A DNA stretch of 64,000 nucleotides from assembly GCF_018687715.1 (NCBI RefSeq), contig NC_056766.1, positions 24,413,501 to 24,477,500 of the forward strand. Direction: 5' to 3'. The stretch is from Carya illinoinensis (Eukaryota > Streptophyta > Magnoliopsida > Fagales > Juglandaceae). Shown here piece after piece: positions 1 through 12,229 of this stretch. The notes beneath the pieces were generated by a model. The model did not search any database and had not been told where the DNA came from. It saw only the letters and a list, made by a program, of their open reading frames with translations. Made by a program: the position numbers and the translations under genes. Position 1 is the stretch's first letter, and each line of letters opens with the position of its first letter.

Positions 1-2
1 GA

Positions 3-191
3 ATGGTTGTAAATGCTAAGTATGGATGTTTGTGGGCTCTATGGTATTCTAATGAGATCCAAGGACCTTATGGGCTGTGATTATGGAAAAACATCAGCTA
101 ACGGGGTGTGAAGTTTTCTGAGCATACTAAATTTGTCGTGGTAGATGGTGAAAGGACCAGTTCCTGGTGTGAAGATTTGGATCGATACAAT
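3..191 (+). pseudogene. LINE (non-LTR retrotransposon) ORF2 C-terminal remnant
   Basis: Frame 3 reads through motifs typical of the region after the reverse transcriptase of plant L1-type LINEs: AKYG, a W..W..NE block, GPYG.., LWKNI and then F..HTKF..VDGE. In this family the segment precedes the cysteine/histidine C-terminal domain. At least two in-frame stops (after GPYGL and after LWKNIS) show that it is dead. The 5' part lies outside the window and the reading breaks up near 190. Assignment rests on motif order only. Confidence 0.6.
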
Positions 192-677
192 ATTACTCGT
201 CATTTTAAATTTCGCAATTGCTAATCATATTTGTTGATATATAGATGTATATGACTTAAATTTAAGTATATAAAAATGACGGAAATGAAACACAAATAGG
301 AAAAGGATGCATTACAAAAAACTGTCCATGCAGGTAGTGAAACAGACCATCTGCTATTAGCCTATTAGGGAAATGCTTGATTAGACATATACAGGCTATG
401 TTTGTCCAGAAACGTTAATAATTGGTAAGAATATTCAATGCGATCCTATATTAATTTACACTCAATGCTAATTTTTATTATTATTAATCAGCTTTTTGAG
501 GTGTGCTGGAAATGGAAAACACAGACACAGAGCAGGAAACAAAGTCTTCATCGAGAGGGGTTTTCAAGTTACTTGGAGAACCTGCGATAGTTATTAATGG
601 GTAGCACAATTCGAATAGTATACTCGGGTATTTAGAGAGATCATTTCTCGGCTTCTATCCCTGGTAATTTAAGCTGG
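192..677. other. Non-coding AT-rich stretch
   Basis: No recognisable gene or repeat boundary. A short readable string (GEPAIVING) occurs near 577-602 but I cannot assign it to a family. Confidence 0.4.
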
Positions 678-1279
678 TTGCATCCATTTTTTTACTCACC
701 ATATTTCCCATTACTAATTACTATGGTTTTCTTGAGCTGTGAAAAGCAAGTGAATACATCCTTTTATTGGAACAATTCAACTTATTGCTTTAACACCGAA
801 GTATATTCTTCAACCTCTTCATCGTCTTCCCATGATATGCATAGATATGTTAAATATCTAGATAGACTTCCATATCCAGGGCAAGTGGAGGAATCTTGTC
901 GAATAGAGCAAATATCCCTAATATCGAGGGAAGGCCGTCAATATATCCAAAAACTGCTTCTTGCGAAGAGATTCGCAACGAATTGTTATGCGGTTTTAAG
1001 TTTAATTGGCTACATGTTTCTTGTCAATGCGACGGACCCAACAATTGCTACCTCGATGACGCGAATAAAATTCAATGCGATAATTGTACATATGTACTCA
1101 GAAGAATGCATGCTTGAAAAATATGCAACACTTTCAAGTAGTAGTCGAGATCTTGTACATGATCTCAACTATTTCTATCTTTTTTAAAATTCTTCGATTT
1201 CTAATTTTATATATATTGGTTTGTTTTGGCTGTCAAAACAGGGTTCTTCAAAGGATTGCCAGACGTATACAATGGTGAG
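678..1279 (+). pseudogene. LRK10L-type receptor kinase ectodomain fragment (GUB_WAK-like), frameshifted
   Basis: The frame opening at 678 has a hydrophobic start, then a cysteine-rich plant ectodomain: SCEK..NT, YPGQVEESCRIEQ and REGRQYIQ. Around 950 the homology jumps to another frame that continues with ASCEEIRNELL.GF and CDGPNNCYLDDANKIQC. These are hallmarks of the extracellular part of LEAF RUST 10 locus receptor-like kinases (LRK10L), which precedes the membrane segment and kinase. A hydrophobic stretch in a third frame (about 1130-1230) could be the transmembrane part. No kinase domain follows. The fragment has at least one frameshift, so it is a pseudogene. It lies upstream of a CACTA-type terminus, so capture by that element is possible but unproven. 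Confidence 0.7.
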
Positions 1280-1829
1280 ACTAATTATATCTCAAAAAGT
1301 TGTTTGAAGTCAATAGTATACATGATATAACGGCAAACAGTTCATTATGCTTGGTTGTAACATAATTTGAGGAATATTAAAATATTGAGAAGTATAAATT
1401 CTTCTCCGTCCTAAAATATTTTAACCTCAACTACACTTTTCATGTGATAGATATTAATGGTTGCATTGCAATTTTTTATATTACAGCATTCAAAATTCCA
1501 AATCCATGATGGGCGCACTTTGAGAAATTCTTATGTCATGCCTTCTCACCTTTCAGCTGGTGGAGTTATTGGATCAATCCTGGTGGTCCTTTGCTTGTTT
1601 TGGGTTGGTCTGGTAGAAGAAGAAGAACTATCCATGAAAGAAATGGTCAGAAAGCTAACGACAAACACAATGTAAAGTAAAATAATTATCCATGAATAAG
1701 AGCTTTCATGTAATGTGATTTGTGTTTTTTTTTTATTATATGAATAATGATCCATTATATCATATTTATTATTAATTTATTTATTATATATTTTTATTAT
1801 GGTATATCATATTATTGGTGTGTTCTGAA
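1280..1829. other. Unassigned AT-rich DNA with a short hydrophobic reading frame
   Basis: Mostly AT-rich sequence. At 1539-1675 (+) a short frame encodes a glycine-rich membrane-like segment (GGVIGSILVVLCLFWVGL) followed by an acidic or, one base over, an arginine-rich tail. It resembles a single transmembrane segment of a receptor-like protein, but nothing more specific can be said. A possible donor-like GTGAGA follows the LRK10L fragment at about 1275. Confidence 0.35.
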
Positions 1830-2837
1830 GGTTGTTAATTAATGTAATGTGCTGGCAACATTTTTGTAGCAGCGTTTATAATAATACCGTTAATTTAAAA
1901 AATGCGCCAGCAATGAACTAGTGGGGGCGTTTACATTACGTTGTTAATTTATGCAATGTGGTGGCAATAAACTCATGGTGGCATTTAGAGAAACGCCGTT
2001 AATAAATTCAATGTGCCGTCAACGTACTATTAGTGGCATTTAAATAAACACCGTTAATTTATATGATGCGCTGGCAACGTAATGCGCTAGTGTTTATGTT
2101 AATGCCGTTATTTTAAAAATTAACGTTGTTTAGATAAATGCCGTTAATAAATTTGCCAAAGTACTTTTAGTGGCATTTAAAGAAATGCCGCCACATTATA
2201 TGACGAGCGGGCAGTTACTTGTGGCGGCCTTTAGATAATCGTTGTAAATTAGGTCATTAGTGGCGTTTAAACTAAACGCCACTAAATTATTCAATGTGAC
2301 GCCGCCAAGATACTATTAGTGGCATTTAAATAAATGCCGTCAATTTATATGATGAATCAGCAAATTACTAGCAGCGGCATTTATTGTAACGCCGCGATTT
2401 AAAAAAGTGGCGGCAGTAGAATAAACGTCGTTAACAAATTTAATGTGCCGCCGCCAAAGTATTATTAGTGGCATTTAAATAAATACCGCCAATTTAATTG
2501 ATGCGTCGGTAATGTAGTAGCAGTGGCGTTTATGGTAACGCCACTAGTATATGCCAGAGGATGGCAACGATAAAGTGGCGGCATTTCGAGAAATGCAGTT
2601 AATATTAATTATTGTGGCAGCATTTCACGAAATGCCGCTAAATTGATACAAACACCACTAATGAGATTTACAAATACCGGCGTTTGCGCAAACGCCGGAA
2701 CAATGAAAATAGTGACCCTCCAATACCGGCGGACGGTTACGCCGTTAGAAAAACTCTGCGAATTAATTAGCGGCGTTTTTTTGGACAATTGCCGACGTAT
2801 AACCAATGTTGGCAAATCTGTCTTTTTTTTGTAGTGA
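1830..2837. repeat. CACTA-type terminal region: subterminal repeats ending in ...TGTAGTG
   Basis: About 1 kb of short diverged direct and inverted motifs (variants of GTGGCATTTAAATAAA, ACGCCGTTAAT and GCCGCCA) repeated every 60-100 bases, typical of CACTA subterminal transposase-binding regions. The block stops abruptly at 2837 with GTAGTG, so on the minus strand the terminus reads CACTACAAAAAAAAGACAG. The next base, 2838, is inside the RT gene of element A, so this is a genuine insertion edge. No matching CACTA terminus exists to the left in this window, so the other end lies outside or is deleted. The LINE and LRK10L fragments may therefore be internal to this element. Confidence 0.7.
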
Positions 2838-3330
2838 AATGACATTTTTCTAAAAGGAAAAGTACCAAAGGGGTAAGCGAATGTGGTCTTCTCTTGATCC
2901 TCTGGTGATGGCAATTTGATAAAAACCAAAGAAGCCATCCAAAAAACAATAAAAAGCATTACCAGCTACTTTTTTCTAAAATCTGATCTAGGAAAGGTAA
3001 TGGAAAGTGATCTTTTCGACTGACCGAATTCAACTTTCGGTAGTCAGTACACATTCTCCAGCCCGTTACCTTCCTAATCAGGATCAACTCACCATTAGCA
3101 TTTTCAATAACAATTAAACTAGATTTTTTTTGTACTATTTGTGTTGGACTTACCCACTTGCTGTCGGAGATAGGATAGATACTGCCCACAATTAACAATT
3201 TCATCACTTCATTCTTCACCACCTCCTCCATAGTAGGATTCAACCTCCGCTGTGCATCACGAACTGGTCTCACATCTCCTTCTAGAAAAATATTGTGGGT
3301 ACAATTGAAGGGTCAATACTTTTGATGTAT
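2838..3330 (-). pseudogene. Reverse transcriptase N-terminal fragment of element A
   Basis: Minus-strand frames contain the RT start (PVRDAQRRLNPTM, SDSKWVSPTQ, GWRMCTDYRKLN, KDHFPLPFLDQ). After a frame change the palm region follows (PEDQEKTTFAYPFGTF). Translation stops being RT at 2838, before the YxDD-equivalent motif, because a CACTA-type end is inserted there. The fragment cannot make a functional polymerase. Confidence 0.85.
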
Positions 3331-6046
3331 GCAATAGTCCAGCCTATCACTCCTCAATGATGTCTCAGCACTATTAATAATTCTACTTCCTGCTTCGAAG
3401 TAAGCTGAGAAGAAATGACCACTGGAAATGTATCTTCAATTGGACCTAGAAAAATATAGTTCAAATTCTCGGGTAGTGGCTTCAACTCTAGTATTGGGAT
3501 TTCTTCTTTTGATGACTTCATGTCTCCTGGTAAATCAAGAGCTTCAAAGATTGGCCTATGTCAATTACTTGTGTAACTCACATCTGATAACTAAAAAACC
3601 CATTTATCTCTATCAACTACCCATTTGATTCTGTCAACTCTAATGATGTAGGAATTGTCTCAACAAGAACCTCAGACTGCTCAGGAAAGCCATCCTCAAA
3701 TGTACTCTCGGAATCAAATACTGAGAACAACTCTGAAATGTTAAAATCATACACCATATCAATAGCATGCACATTTGAATCATCGCATCCACTAGGCATC
3801 TTGCAGGTGTTGAACACATTCATCTCCAATGAGCTTCAGTACTTCACTTTGACAATGATAAGTGCATTCAAAGTAGCAAGGAATGGGAGTCTAAGGATGA
3901 TAGGCGCATGGTGAATAGTGGAGGTTGGCTGCTGCATGTCAAGAACTACAAAATCCACTAGGTAATAAAATTTTTCTACCTGGATCAGCACATCTTCAAC
4001 TATACCCCTAGGCACTTTAACTGATCTGTTAGCCAATTATGATGGAGGTCTTTTTCAGCTCACCCAATCCCAACTGCTCATACACTGAGAATGGTAGCAA
4101 GTTTACACTACTCCCCAGATCAAGTAAACCTCTCCCAATATGTGACTCACCAATCATAATGGAAATATGGGGAGAGCCGGGATCTCCAAAATTCTGAGGA
4201 GTCTCGCTCAATATCAGTGCACTAACTTGTTCTGTTAGGAAAGCTTTCTTCTTCACATTCTACTTCCTCTTTACTGTGCACAAGTCCTTCCAAAATTTTG
4301 CATACAAAGGCACTTGTTGTATGGTATCCAAGAGTGGAATATTAATCTTTACTTGCTTAAAAATATTCTGAATCTCAGTGTGATATTTTTTCTTATAGCC
4401 AGCTACCAATCTCTAAGGATAGGGAACTACAAGTTGGTACCCCTACTAGTTTCAACCTCTCCACTCACAGGCTTATTTGAATCTAGCCTCACTTCCTCTG
4501 GTTCTTTCTCAGCTTCATTAGTCTCTGTTACATCTTCAGATTTAGAACCAACTACCTGTCTATCCATGGTCATCTCAGGTTGGGGAACTTCCTTCCCACT
4601 TCTTAAAGTAAGAACGACCTTTACTATCTCAATAACGTCCCCTGAGACATTATGCATTTGTTGTTATTGTTGCATGTATACTTGAAGATTAGGTTGAGGC
4701 TGTGCTGAAAATTTCCTTTTCTTTAGAGTGCTCAACGTCGTGCTTATCTTATTGATAGTGCCACACAACTCATTTATGGCTCGAGTGTTCTGATTGTTTG
4801 TGGTGGCCTGAATCTGCATGAATTGCTGAAGTGTATTGGCCATTTGTGCCAAACTGTCATCTAGAGACTTCTTTACAAATGATTGAGGCTGAGTACTCTG
4901 TGCAGCTACATGAGATTGAAATCCAAGAGGTGTTACAAAAGGATAGCTCTGAGAACTATGATATGGCTGACATTAGTGCTGAGGAGCACCTTGATGAAAT
5001 GGTTGCTGTGAAGATGGTGGAGACCGGCCAGACTGATCATTTCTCCATGAGAAATTTGGGTGATTCCTCCACCCGGGATTATATGTGTTGGAAAAAGGCT
5101 GATTCTGTACTTTGTTAACCCAGTTAGCAATCAGTTAACCCAGTTAGCTGATTGCATCTGCTCAGACCCAGTTTCTTGAAATACTGGCATAATTGGGGAG
5201 TCCTAGATCTTATGGTTTGAATAAGCACATATAGAGCATGCCTCTACTGCTTTCACAGCCTTCACTTTTTTCCATTTCCCATGACCTCCAATCTTCTAGT
5301 TAATGCAGCTATTCAGGCTTGAACACCAGTTTCCTCCTTAAACTCATATCTACCCCCACTAGAAATAGCCCTTATTGGCTGTGCTGTTAACGACACTCGA
5401 TCAGTCCTAGTGTTCCACTATTTTAAGCTCTCAGCAAGATGGTCAAAAAATGATAGTGCTTCATTAGGTTCCTTGCTAAAGAATTTCCTATTGCACATCG
5501 TCTGAACAAACTGCTTGCATTTTGGAGTGAGACCAGTGTAAAAGTAGCTCACCAACCTCTAAGATTCGAAACCATGATGCAGATAGATATTTACCAAATC
5601 TTTAAATTTGTCTCAACTGGCCTGAAAAGTCTCATTAGGTTTCTGATTGAATTGGCTGATTTGCTCTTGTAAAAATTGAGTTCTTTGAAAAAGAATTTTT
5701 TTTGTAAGAATTCACGTTGCATATCAGACGAACTAGAGATAGAATTAAGCCTTAAAGAATTAAACCCAATCTTCGCTTTATCCTTTAAAGAGAAAGGAAA
5801 TAAACGAAATCTAATAAATTCATCAGTAATGGCCCTAGTAATAAAAGTAGTACAGACCAACTCAAAGTTTGTCAAATGCTGGTAAGGACTCTTAGAATCC
5901 ATCCCATGGAGCTAAGGTATCACTGACATCATACCATGCTTAATAGAAAAATTAGGTGCATTTACGAGTAAAACAATGCATGAGGGCATAGTGGTGCGAG
6001 TAGGTTGCAAATAATCCTTAAGAGTGCGTGGTGTAGGTGCAGCCAT
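3331..6046 (-). pseudogene. gag-protease region of element A, multiply frameshifted
   Basis: Read from an ATG at 6046 on the minus strand. Gag (about 5900-5590) has FELVCTTFITRA and FSLKDKAKI, matching B gag. A proline/glutamine-rich linker and MAQMANTLQQFMQIQ follow near 4850. The protease carries an intact DLGSSVN active-site motif (about 4130), where B has DLRSSVN. Several frameshifts and stops interrupt it. A stop (TGA) in the sequence HH-stop-GVIGW near 3345 sits between protease and RT at the same place as in B. Confidence 0.8.
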
Positions 6047-6309
6047 GGTTTGTTCAATTTCAATATCCTTGCTCATAGAAGAGACAGAAGACTATCTATC
6101 TCTGAGCTATGTACACTACTCTCAATGCTCGATGTAACTCTAAGCAACCTATTTGAATTGTCTCTCACCCATGACATGAAACATTAGTCTAAATATCATA
6201 TATAAGGTTTAAGCAACTGAATGGTAGATGGCAAATGAAATGTGTAATCTGAGATAAGATAGTGAAAAAAAGAAATAATAATGAGTTCAAATTTAAATTA
6301 GACAACTAT

Positions 6310-6326
6310 CCCTGGCAACGGCGCAA
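6310..6326 (-). promoter_or_regulatory. Primer binding site of element A (tRNA-Asp type)
   Basis: Plus-strand CCCTGGCAACGGCGCAA is nearly the 3' end of plant tRNA-Asp (CCCCGGCAACGGCGCCA). It sits 6 bases inside the LTR edge at 6333. One base at the CCA-proximal end has changed. Confidence 0.8.
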
Positions 6327-7057
6327 AAAACTTGACTTATTAAAAAATGAGTAACACAAAGGCTATCCCAAGTGCAAGAGGATGTCGTATAATAATTAGA
6401 AATAAAATTTCTAGATTATCTCATCGGAAAAAGTTGTTTAAATCCAAACTCATAAAAAATGGTAAAAAATTTCACAAATAAAAGTGGTGGTATGTACAAT
6501 GAATAGAAGAGTGCAATGGAAATAAAAAAGGGCACTAGTCATAGACTAGATTCATACTTTTGGATTTTTTTTATTGTCGAAATGGAACGCAAAAGACTAA
6601 CAAATTGAAATTAACAATTAAAGACTCAAGTACGCTAAATAATTTTAATTAATTTGAAAATTAAATAATAAACTAAAATTATTTAAGTCCTAATTAACCT
6701 TTAATCAATCTAAAATTTAATTGTAATGCATATTTAATAAAAAGGTTAAAGAAACAAGAAAAATAACTGAGATAAAATAAAATAAACAACAAATAAAATG
6801 TCCAAACTTTTAAGCCAAATATATCAAGAGTACACCATAAATTTCAAATTGAAATTAAATAAAATGTATGGAATGAAAAAAGCAAGCCAGATGGGTGGTG
6901 ATGAAAATTGAAAGCAGTGGAGGAGGCTAGATTGTAGCAGCAATTGGACCCCTCAAGGAGTTCTTCAATGGCGCTAAAAAATGCCCCAGAGAAATAAAAG
7001 TGCATCTGGTGCTGAATTACCTGGAAGAATTAAGGTTGTTGCGGCGCTCAAATGCTC

Positions 7058-9136
7058 TGTGATGACCTGCTTTAGCATGTATTTTCACTGAAGGGTTGTT
7101 TTTATTCTAATTAATATATTAGTTTATTTATTTTAATTTATTGCGTTTTAAAATTTGTTTTTAATTTATTGGATGTTGTGTTTTATTTATTTATTTGTTT
7201 TACGGTCTTTTTTTAATCTCTTTCTCGGCGGTTTTGTTTTGTTGTCCGGAGTGAGGATTGGACCTCATTTCTTCCTACATCTCTTTTCCTTCCTTTTTCC
7301 CTTTTTTCCTTTTTCCTTTTTCTCTTTTCTTTTTTTTTTCTTCCTTTCTTTCCTTTTCTTTTTTTCTTTCTTTTCTTTTTCTTCTTCCTTCCTCTTCCCC
7401 GTGCGTCCGTCGACCCTCTCTCTCTCCTCTCCCACGCCGTAAACAGCTCAACCCCTCGACCCGTCGCCGTGCGGCACACCGCCCCCACCGGTCGAAACCC
7501 CTCCCTCCGGCGCACCTCCCCACCAAATCCCAGCCCCATCCGGCCAGCCGTTTGGCCGAAAAACGCCCTTGAAGCCCCCACGGTTTTTGCCCCGATCCGC
7601 CGCCGTCGCTCCACCTCCGGCCACCATTTCTTCACCACTTCATCATCGGTCCCTTGCCGTCCTAACCCACCCATTTCCGGCCCCTAATAGCCACCGGAAT
7701 AGCTCCCACGAGCTAGCTTTCCATTTTGGGAAATCCGGCCTCCCTCCGCCGTTTTTGCCGCCACCCATGGCCAACCACCACTTCCAATAGCTTCATAATC
7801 ATCCTTAGACCATTCCCTATCAATCCCAAGCCCTGGTTTATCCCCGTTCAAAAGTGGGTATTTTACAACCCACGGCCACAGTGAATTTTCACTGTTACGT
7901 TGTTTTTCTCAGCCGTTTGCAACGCCGCAAGCTTTCTAAAAATACCATATAGCGCTGTAAGTATTTTCCAAAGCTTATTTTCAGATTTAAATATATTTTG
8001 CTCATTCAATAATTTATCTGCTGGTTAGTTGATTCCGGACTGAGTCCGAGGAGTTCAGGGGTTAGATGGATGGAGGACGGAGTTGTTTGTTTTATTGATT
8101 TATGTTGGTTGATTTTTTTTGTGCATTGATATAGCATTTACATGGTGCATGCACGTGTGTTTTTGTTTAATTGAGAAAATCCTGTTTATTGGCGTAAGTG
8201 GACTTACGGGTGCGTGTGTATCACGACCCCAAGCCGGGATGGGGTATTATCTCGGTGGGGCTCCTCTGGTCACTCGGGAGCGGAATAAACTGAGTGATGT
8301 CCCCTGGGTTGTCGCTGGGCAACAACGGGAGTGGGGGCTAGGGGATGCTTGGCTACGAACGCGCCGGGTGCGGAACCGGGCATTGCCCTAAGCACCGACT
8401 CTGTGGCCCTTTGCTGGTGAGGGTTAGAGGATGCTTGGCTACGAACGCGCGGGGCGCGGAACTGAGCATCGCTCGTTAGGTGTCACATGCGTGGTGGTAC
8501 TCTGCGGTGTGGCACTGGAGCCAGGGTGTGCGGATGACCCCTAGGGGAGGTCATGGTGCATACGGATAAAATGGATAATGGTTTGAGATGGATAAAGGCC
8601 AAATGTGACTTTTGGCGTGATTTTTGGAAAGGATGTGTTTTTGGGTCAAATGGGATTTTTGGCGTGTGTGGAAAAATATGTTTTATGGGTTTTGTGCTTT
8701 GGGCATACTTCATGCATATTGTTTGAGTTCTATATGCTTTTATCTGGTGGTGTTTGGATTTTACTTACCTGCGGTAACATCTTTTTGGTTCCGTAGATTT
8801 TGGTGCAGGATTCGAGGAGGAGGAGGAGGAGGCTGAGCCCGAGGATGCGGCTCCGCCGGAGTTTTGATGTCGAAGTTATGCTTTATATTTTGGTTTAAAA
8901 CTATATTCGTGTTTTGTAATATTTTATTTATGTATGTTTTAAACAGCTTGTATTATATCAAGAAAAAATTCTGGTACTTAGTTATATGACTTTCGTTATC
9001 CGCTGCGTGTTTCTTTGTGCACATATGTTGCTTTTGCACACACTTGGCACTCGTCGTTAGGGTGGTGACCCGGGTTGTCACCATCCGAACGTCTCAATTT
9101 TTCCGTGTCTGTGCGTGGGGATTTGGGGGTGTCACA
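7058..9136 (+). mobile_element. Solo LTR S1 (2,079 bp), TSD TGCTC
   Basis: Begins TGTGATGACC and ends GGGGGTGTCACA, giving terminal TGTGA/TCACA. It is flanked by direct repeats TGCTC at 7053-7057 and 9137-9141, which marks LTR-element integration. No internal region or second LTR is adjacent, so it is a solo LTR left by LTR-LTR recombination. A homologous copy in the opposite orientation occupies 26548-28804. Long frames inside it (for example through the pyrimidine tract) are compositional and not genes. Confidence 0.85.
7265..7398 (+). repeat. Polypyrimidine tract in S1
   Basis: About 130 bases almost entirely C and T on the plus strand, followed by a GC-rich stretch. The matching purine tract is in the inverted copy near 28465-28600. 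Such tracts can adopt triplex structures; here it is part of the LTR family's sequence. Confidence 0.8.
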
Positions 9137-9684
9137 TGCTCCCAAGTAGAAAAATGTTGTGCGGTTTGAAAATGCCCCCCTTGCCTTCCTAAAGTGTGCG
9201 GCGCCCTTTGAATTCGAGAGAAAAAAGTTCAATTGCTGTCCAAGGTCAAAACTCTTCAATAGAATAATGGTTGCCATGTGTCTCTTGAAGTCCAAATGAC
9301 AAAAGACTAATAACATGGGTCCCGCATGAAGCTTATCTCATATCAAGCCAAAATTCATTCTTTAAGAATAATCCGTATGCCTTTTTGACTTTTCTCTTTT
9401 TTAATTTTTGTATTCCTTGGACCTAAAAAAAAATGAAAATAAGAAAAAAAATAAAAGAGGAAGAATAGAATATCAAAATTATGTTGTGCATATGAATGAA
9501 CATTGTCCAATTAAATCACAAGTTATAAAATTAAGCATAAAATCATACTATTAACCAATTTAAATCACAACTCAGATTTATTCATCTTAACATTTTTTTC
9601 ATATAAAACCAATAATAATGTAATAAAATAAATAAAATATATTAGTTCTAAATGTATAATATATGCAATATTTCAGCTTAATTA

Positions 9685-10049
9685 TAACCTCGTACCTGCT
9701 CTTTCCCTATTATTTCAGTATATTATTATTTTATGCCTTTTTTTTTTCTCTAATAAAGTAAAATAATATGTGACGAACTCAAATACATCACGCATGTACT
9801 CTAAATTTCTAAGCTAATAAAATGGGAACACCAAATATATATTCGATTTAACATTCATTCATAAAGGACTCTCAGAGTCCATCATTCATCCATTTAACAT
9901 AACTAGTTTTAATTAAAAAGGGACTCAGTCCCTACAGTTCATGCAAAAAGGAAGTTAAGTTAAATTTTGATGGGTTACCATCACTCCATCATAGAAGTTA
10001 CACTATTACCATCACCCTATTATAAACTTTACATCGTACCTGAAGGTAC
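9685..10049 (-). repeat. Fragment of old LTR sequence D (target of element A and S3)
   Basis: No coding capacity. The sequence up to TSD GGTAC reads on across the solo LTR S3 to 14972-15062 and across S4 to 18994, consistent with one older sequence split by two insertions. Its left side is cut by the edge of element A at 9684. Confidence 0.5.
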
Positions 10050-10848
10050 TGTGATATCCGCTCCTTCTTTCTTCTTCTTTAAGTATCAACCTCGTTCTAC
10101 GTGCCAAGCTTCGATCTATTTGCTAAGCCTAGTCCTACGTGCTATACCTCGATGGTGTGTTTTCAAAGTTATCAAGCGGATTTTAAAGCTAGATAGGTAT
10201 TTTAAAGTTTACAGATATTTTAAATATATTCTGGAAATATTATATGAGATATTTCCAATATTATTAGATAAGTTTGTTTTTAAAGTAATACAATTATAAT
10301 ATTTTAATGAGCTCTAAAAATATTATAATTGTGGATAATTACTTAAATTAAATATTTTAGTTATTTTAATATATTAAGAGATTTAACCTTACGTTGAAAA
10401 CTCTAAATTAATTTGAATGATTTTATTCTCTTTGAGTAATTAACGGTACTTCATCATTTTAAATAATGATGAAAAAAATATTATTTTACAAATTTTAGTT
10501 TATAAAATAATATTCTATCTTAATTCCTCTCAATGTTTTATTTTAAACTTTAGTTTAAATAAGACACTTACGCATTTTCAAATTAGTACTTAAACTCATC
10601 GTTAGATCATTTTGAGGATCTCGAAATGAATGACTTAGTTTAAATACCCAAGCCCCTACCCTTTCCTCTTCACTTTTTCCTTTCTTCTTCTCTCTCCTCT
10701 CTCTTTTCCCATGCCCGACGTGCTCTTTCTCTTCATCACCGTGCGCAGCCTTCATCTCCATAGCCTTTCCACCGCCGGCCACCATTGGCTTCACCGCTAG
10801 TCGCCGATCACTCCTCTCATGCTGGCCAACACTCCCTCCTGTCGGCAA

Positions 10849-10849
<1 letters not shown>

Positions 10850-10887
<38 letters not shown>
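10850..10887 (+). repeat. (TC)n microsatellite in S3
   Basis: About 19 uninterrupted TC units. A shorter TC tract lies at the corresponding place in S4 (15939-15962). Confidence 0.95.
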
Positions 10888-10890
<3 letters not shown>

Positions 10891-12229
10891 CTCCCATGGC
10901 CTCTCTAACCAAAATGGGTAAAAACCCATCCTCCACCTCCACGCCTCCGTACACGGCAGTTATGGCTTCACCACCGGTCACCAACTGACCATCACCCTCC
11001 AGATAACATTTCCTTCCACCGGTGTGCCTCCACGTGCCCTCCTTCTCCCTCCACGGCATCATCATTAAAATGGGTTTCACACCCATTTCCTCCTCCTAGC
11101 GCCGCCATACATGGCCAAAAAGGCCATCAAGGACCACCAATGGCTTCACCACATCATGGGCTTCCTCCCCATGTCCTCCTTTTCCCTACCTCTTTCTCTA
11201 ATGGGTCTCCACAACCACACGTTCGGTTGCACCACCGTGCACCGCCGTACATGGCTACCCATAGTGTTTTAGCACCACCATCTTGTTCCTCTCATCACCA
11301 TGACTTCCCCGATAATTTTCATGCCCAACGGAGCTTTGCACAGCTCTCACTCTCCCTCACTCTCAAAGGCATGGGTTGTACCATTATTGGCTGATCCGCC
11401 ACCGTGAGCTATTGCCAAGCCACCACCTCATCACCACAGCTCCACCACACCTTCCTCTACCTCTCCCTAGCTTCCCATGAGGTTCCATAGCCTTCCTCCA
11501 CCTCAAGCAACCTCCCTTGCTTTTCGATGCACTGTTCACGACGTGATACCGCCATGCTCCGCCACCTTTGACCACCACGAGGCCACCTTGAGCCTTTCCA
11601 TGACCACGTCCAGCTATTCTCAAGCCCAAACTACCACTTTACGTGGTAGACAACCACTGTACACAGTGTTACCACCACGTATGACTCCTTTGATGCTTTG
11701 ATTGTGACTGTTAGCGAGCCATGCAAAGGTTATCTCATCGATGTTATAACCCTCTATCTCTTAATATTTATGTTTATATTAGTTGGTTGGTTGGACTGTA
11801 GACTTTGTAGTTAGTAATTGTGGAGTTCGTTGCATATTTGTGAAGTGTTGGGCTTGGCTGTGTAGTATTGTGGCTGTGCTGTGAAGTATGGACGTGAGGT
11901 GTGTCGTAGTTGTGATGTGGCATACTGTTGTGAAGGGAGTACGTGTGGTGTGAGTGCAAGAGAGTACACATGGCGTGTGCTTTGTGTTGAATAGCGACGC
12001 ACCGTGTGATGTGCATCGTGACAATAAGTGATGTTGTGAAGTGGTGCGCACTCCATGTCATGTAACTATGCATTGTACGGTGTGTATCGTAGTGATGTGT
12101 GTCGTAGCGTGGATTGAAGAGAGTTCACGTGAGTGTACTCTGTGCTATGTCATGTTATACCAGATGGCGTGCCATGAAGGTTTGGATGGCATAGTTGAGG
12201 AGCATGGAGTGTATGGTGCAGTGTTGGGA

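Larger units (their letters stand above)
2838..9684 (-). mobile_element. Element A: Athila-like Ty3/gypsy retrotransposon, truncated, with nested solo LTR
   Basis: A minus-strand retrotransposon of the same family as element B. It retains the 5' LTR (6333-9684, interrupted by 7058-9136), a tRNA-Asp-type primer binding site, a decayed gag and protease, and the first part of RT. It is cut at 2838 by the CACTA-type terminus. RNase H, integrase and the 3' LTR are absent from the window, so no target duplication can be checked. Family membership is supported by nearly collinear homology with B across LTR, leader, gag and pol. Confidence 0.85.
6333..9684 (-). repeat. 5' LTR of element A, split by a solo LTR
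   Basis: Matches the LTRs of element B at both ends: plus-strand start TGACTTATTAAAAAATGAG and end ATTTCAGCTTAATTA. Without the nested insertion (7058-9136 plus one TSD copy) it is about 1.27 kb, close to B's 1.28-1.31 kb. Its central part differs from B and lacks the GCTCGAGC array, so A and B belong to different subfamilies in U3. Confidence 0.8.

Noticed and set aside
1431..1500. Left terminus of the CACTA-type element ending at 2837
   Set aside because: CTACACTTTT-like strings occur but no CACTACAA terminus with a matching target duplication is present.
7213..7674. Long minus-strand frame rich in K, R, E and G within solo LTR S1
   Set aside because: It translates the polypyrimidine tract and GC-rich LTR sequence. 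It lies inside a TSD-bounded solo LTR, has no conserved domain, and the matching frame in S2 differs.
11774..12073. Overlapping H/T-rich frames in S3 (also 16399-17022 in S4)
   Set aside because: Low-complexity translation of GTGT-rich LTR sequence. The frames are not conserved between S3 and S4.
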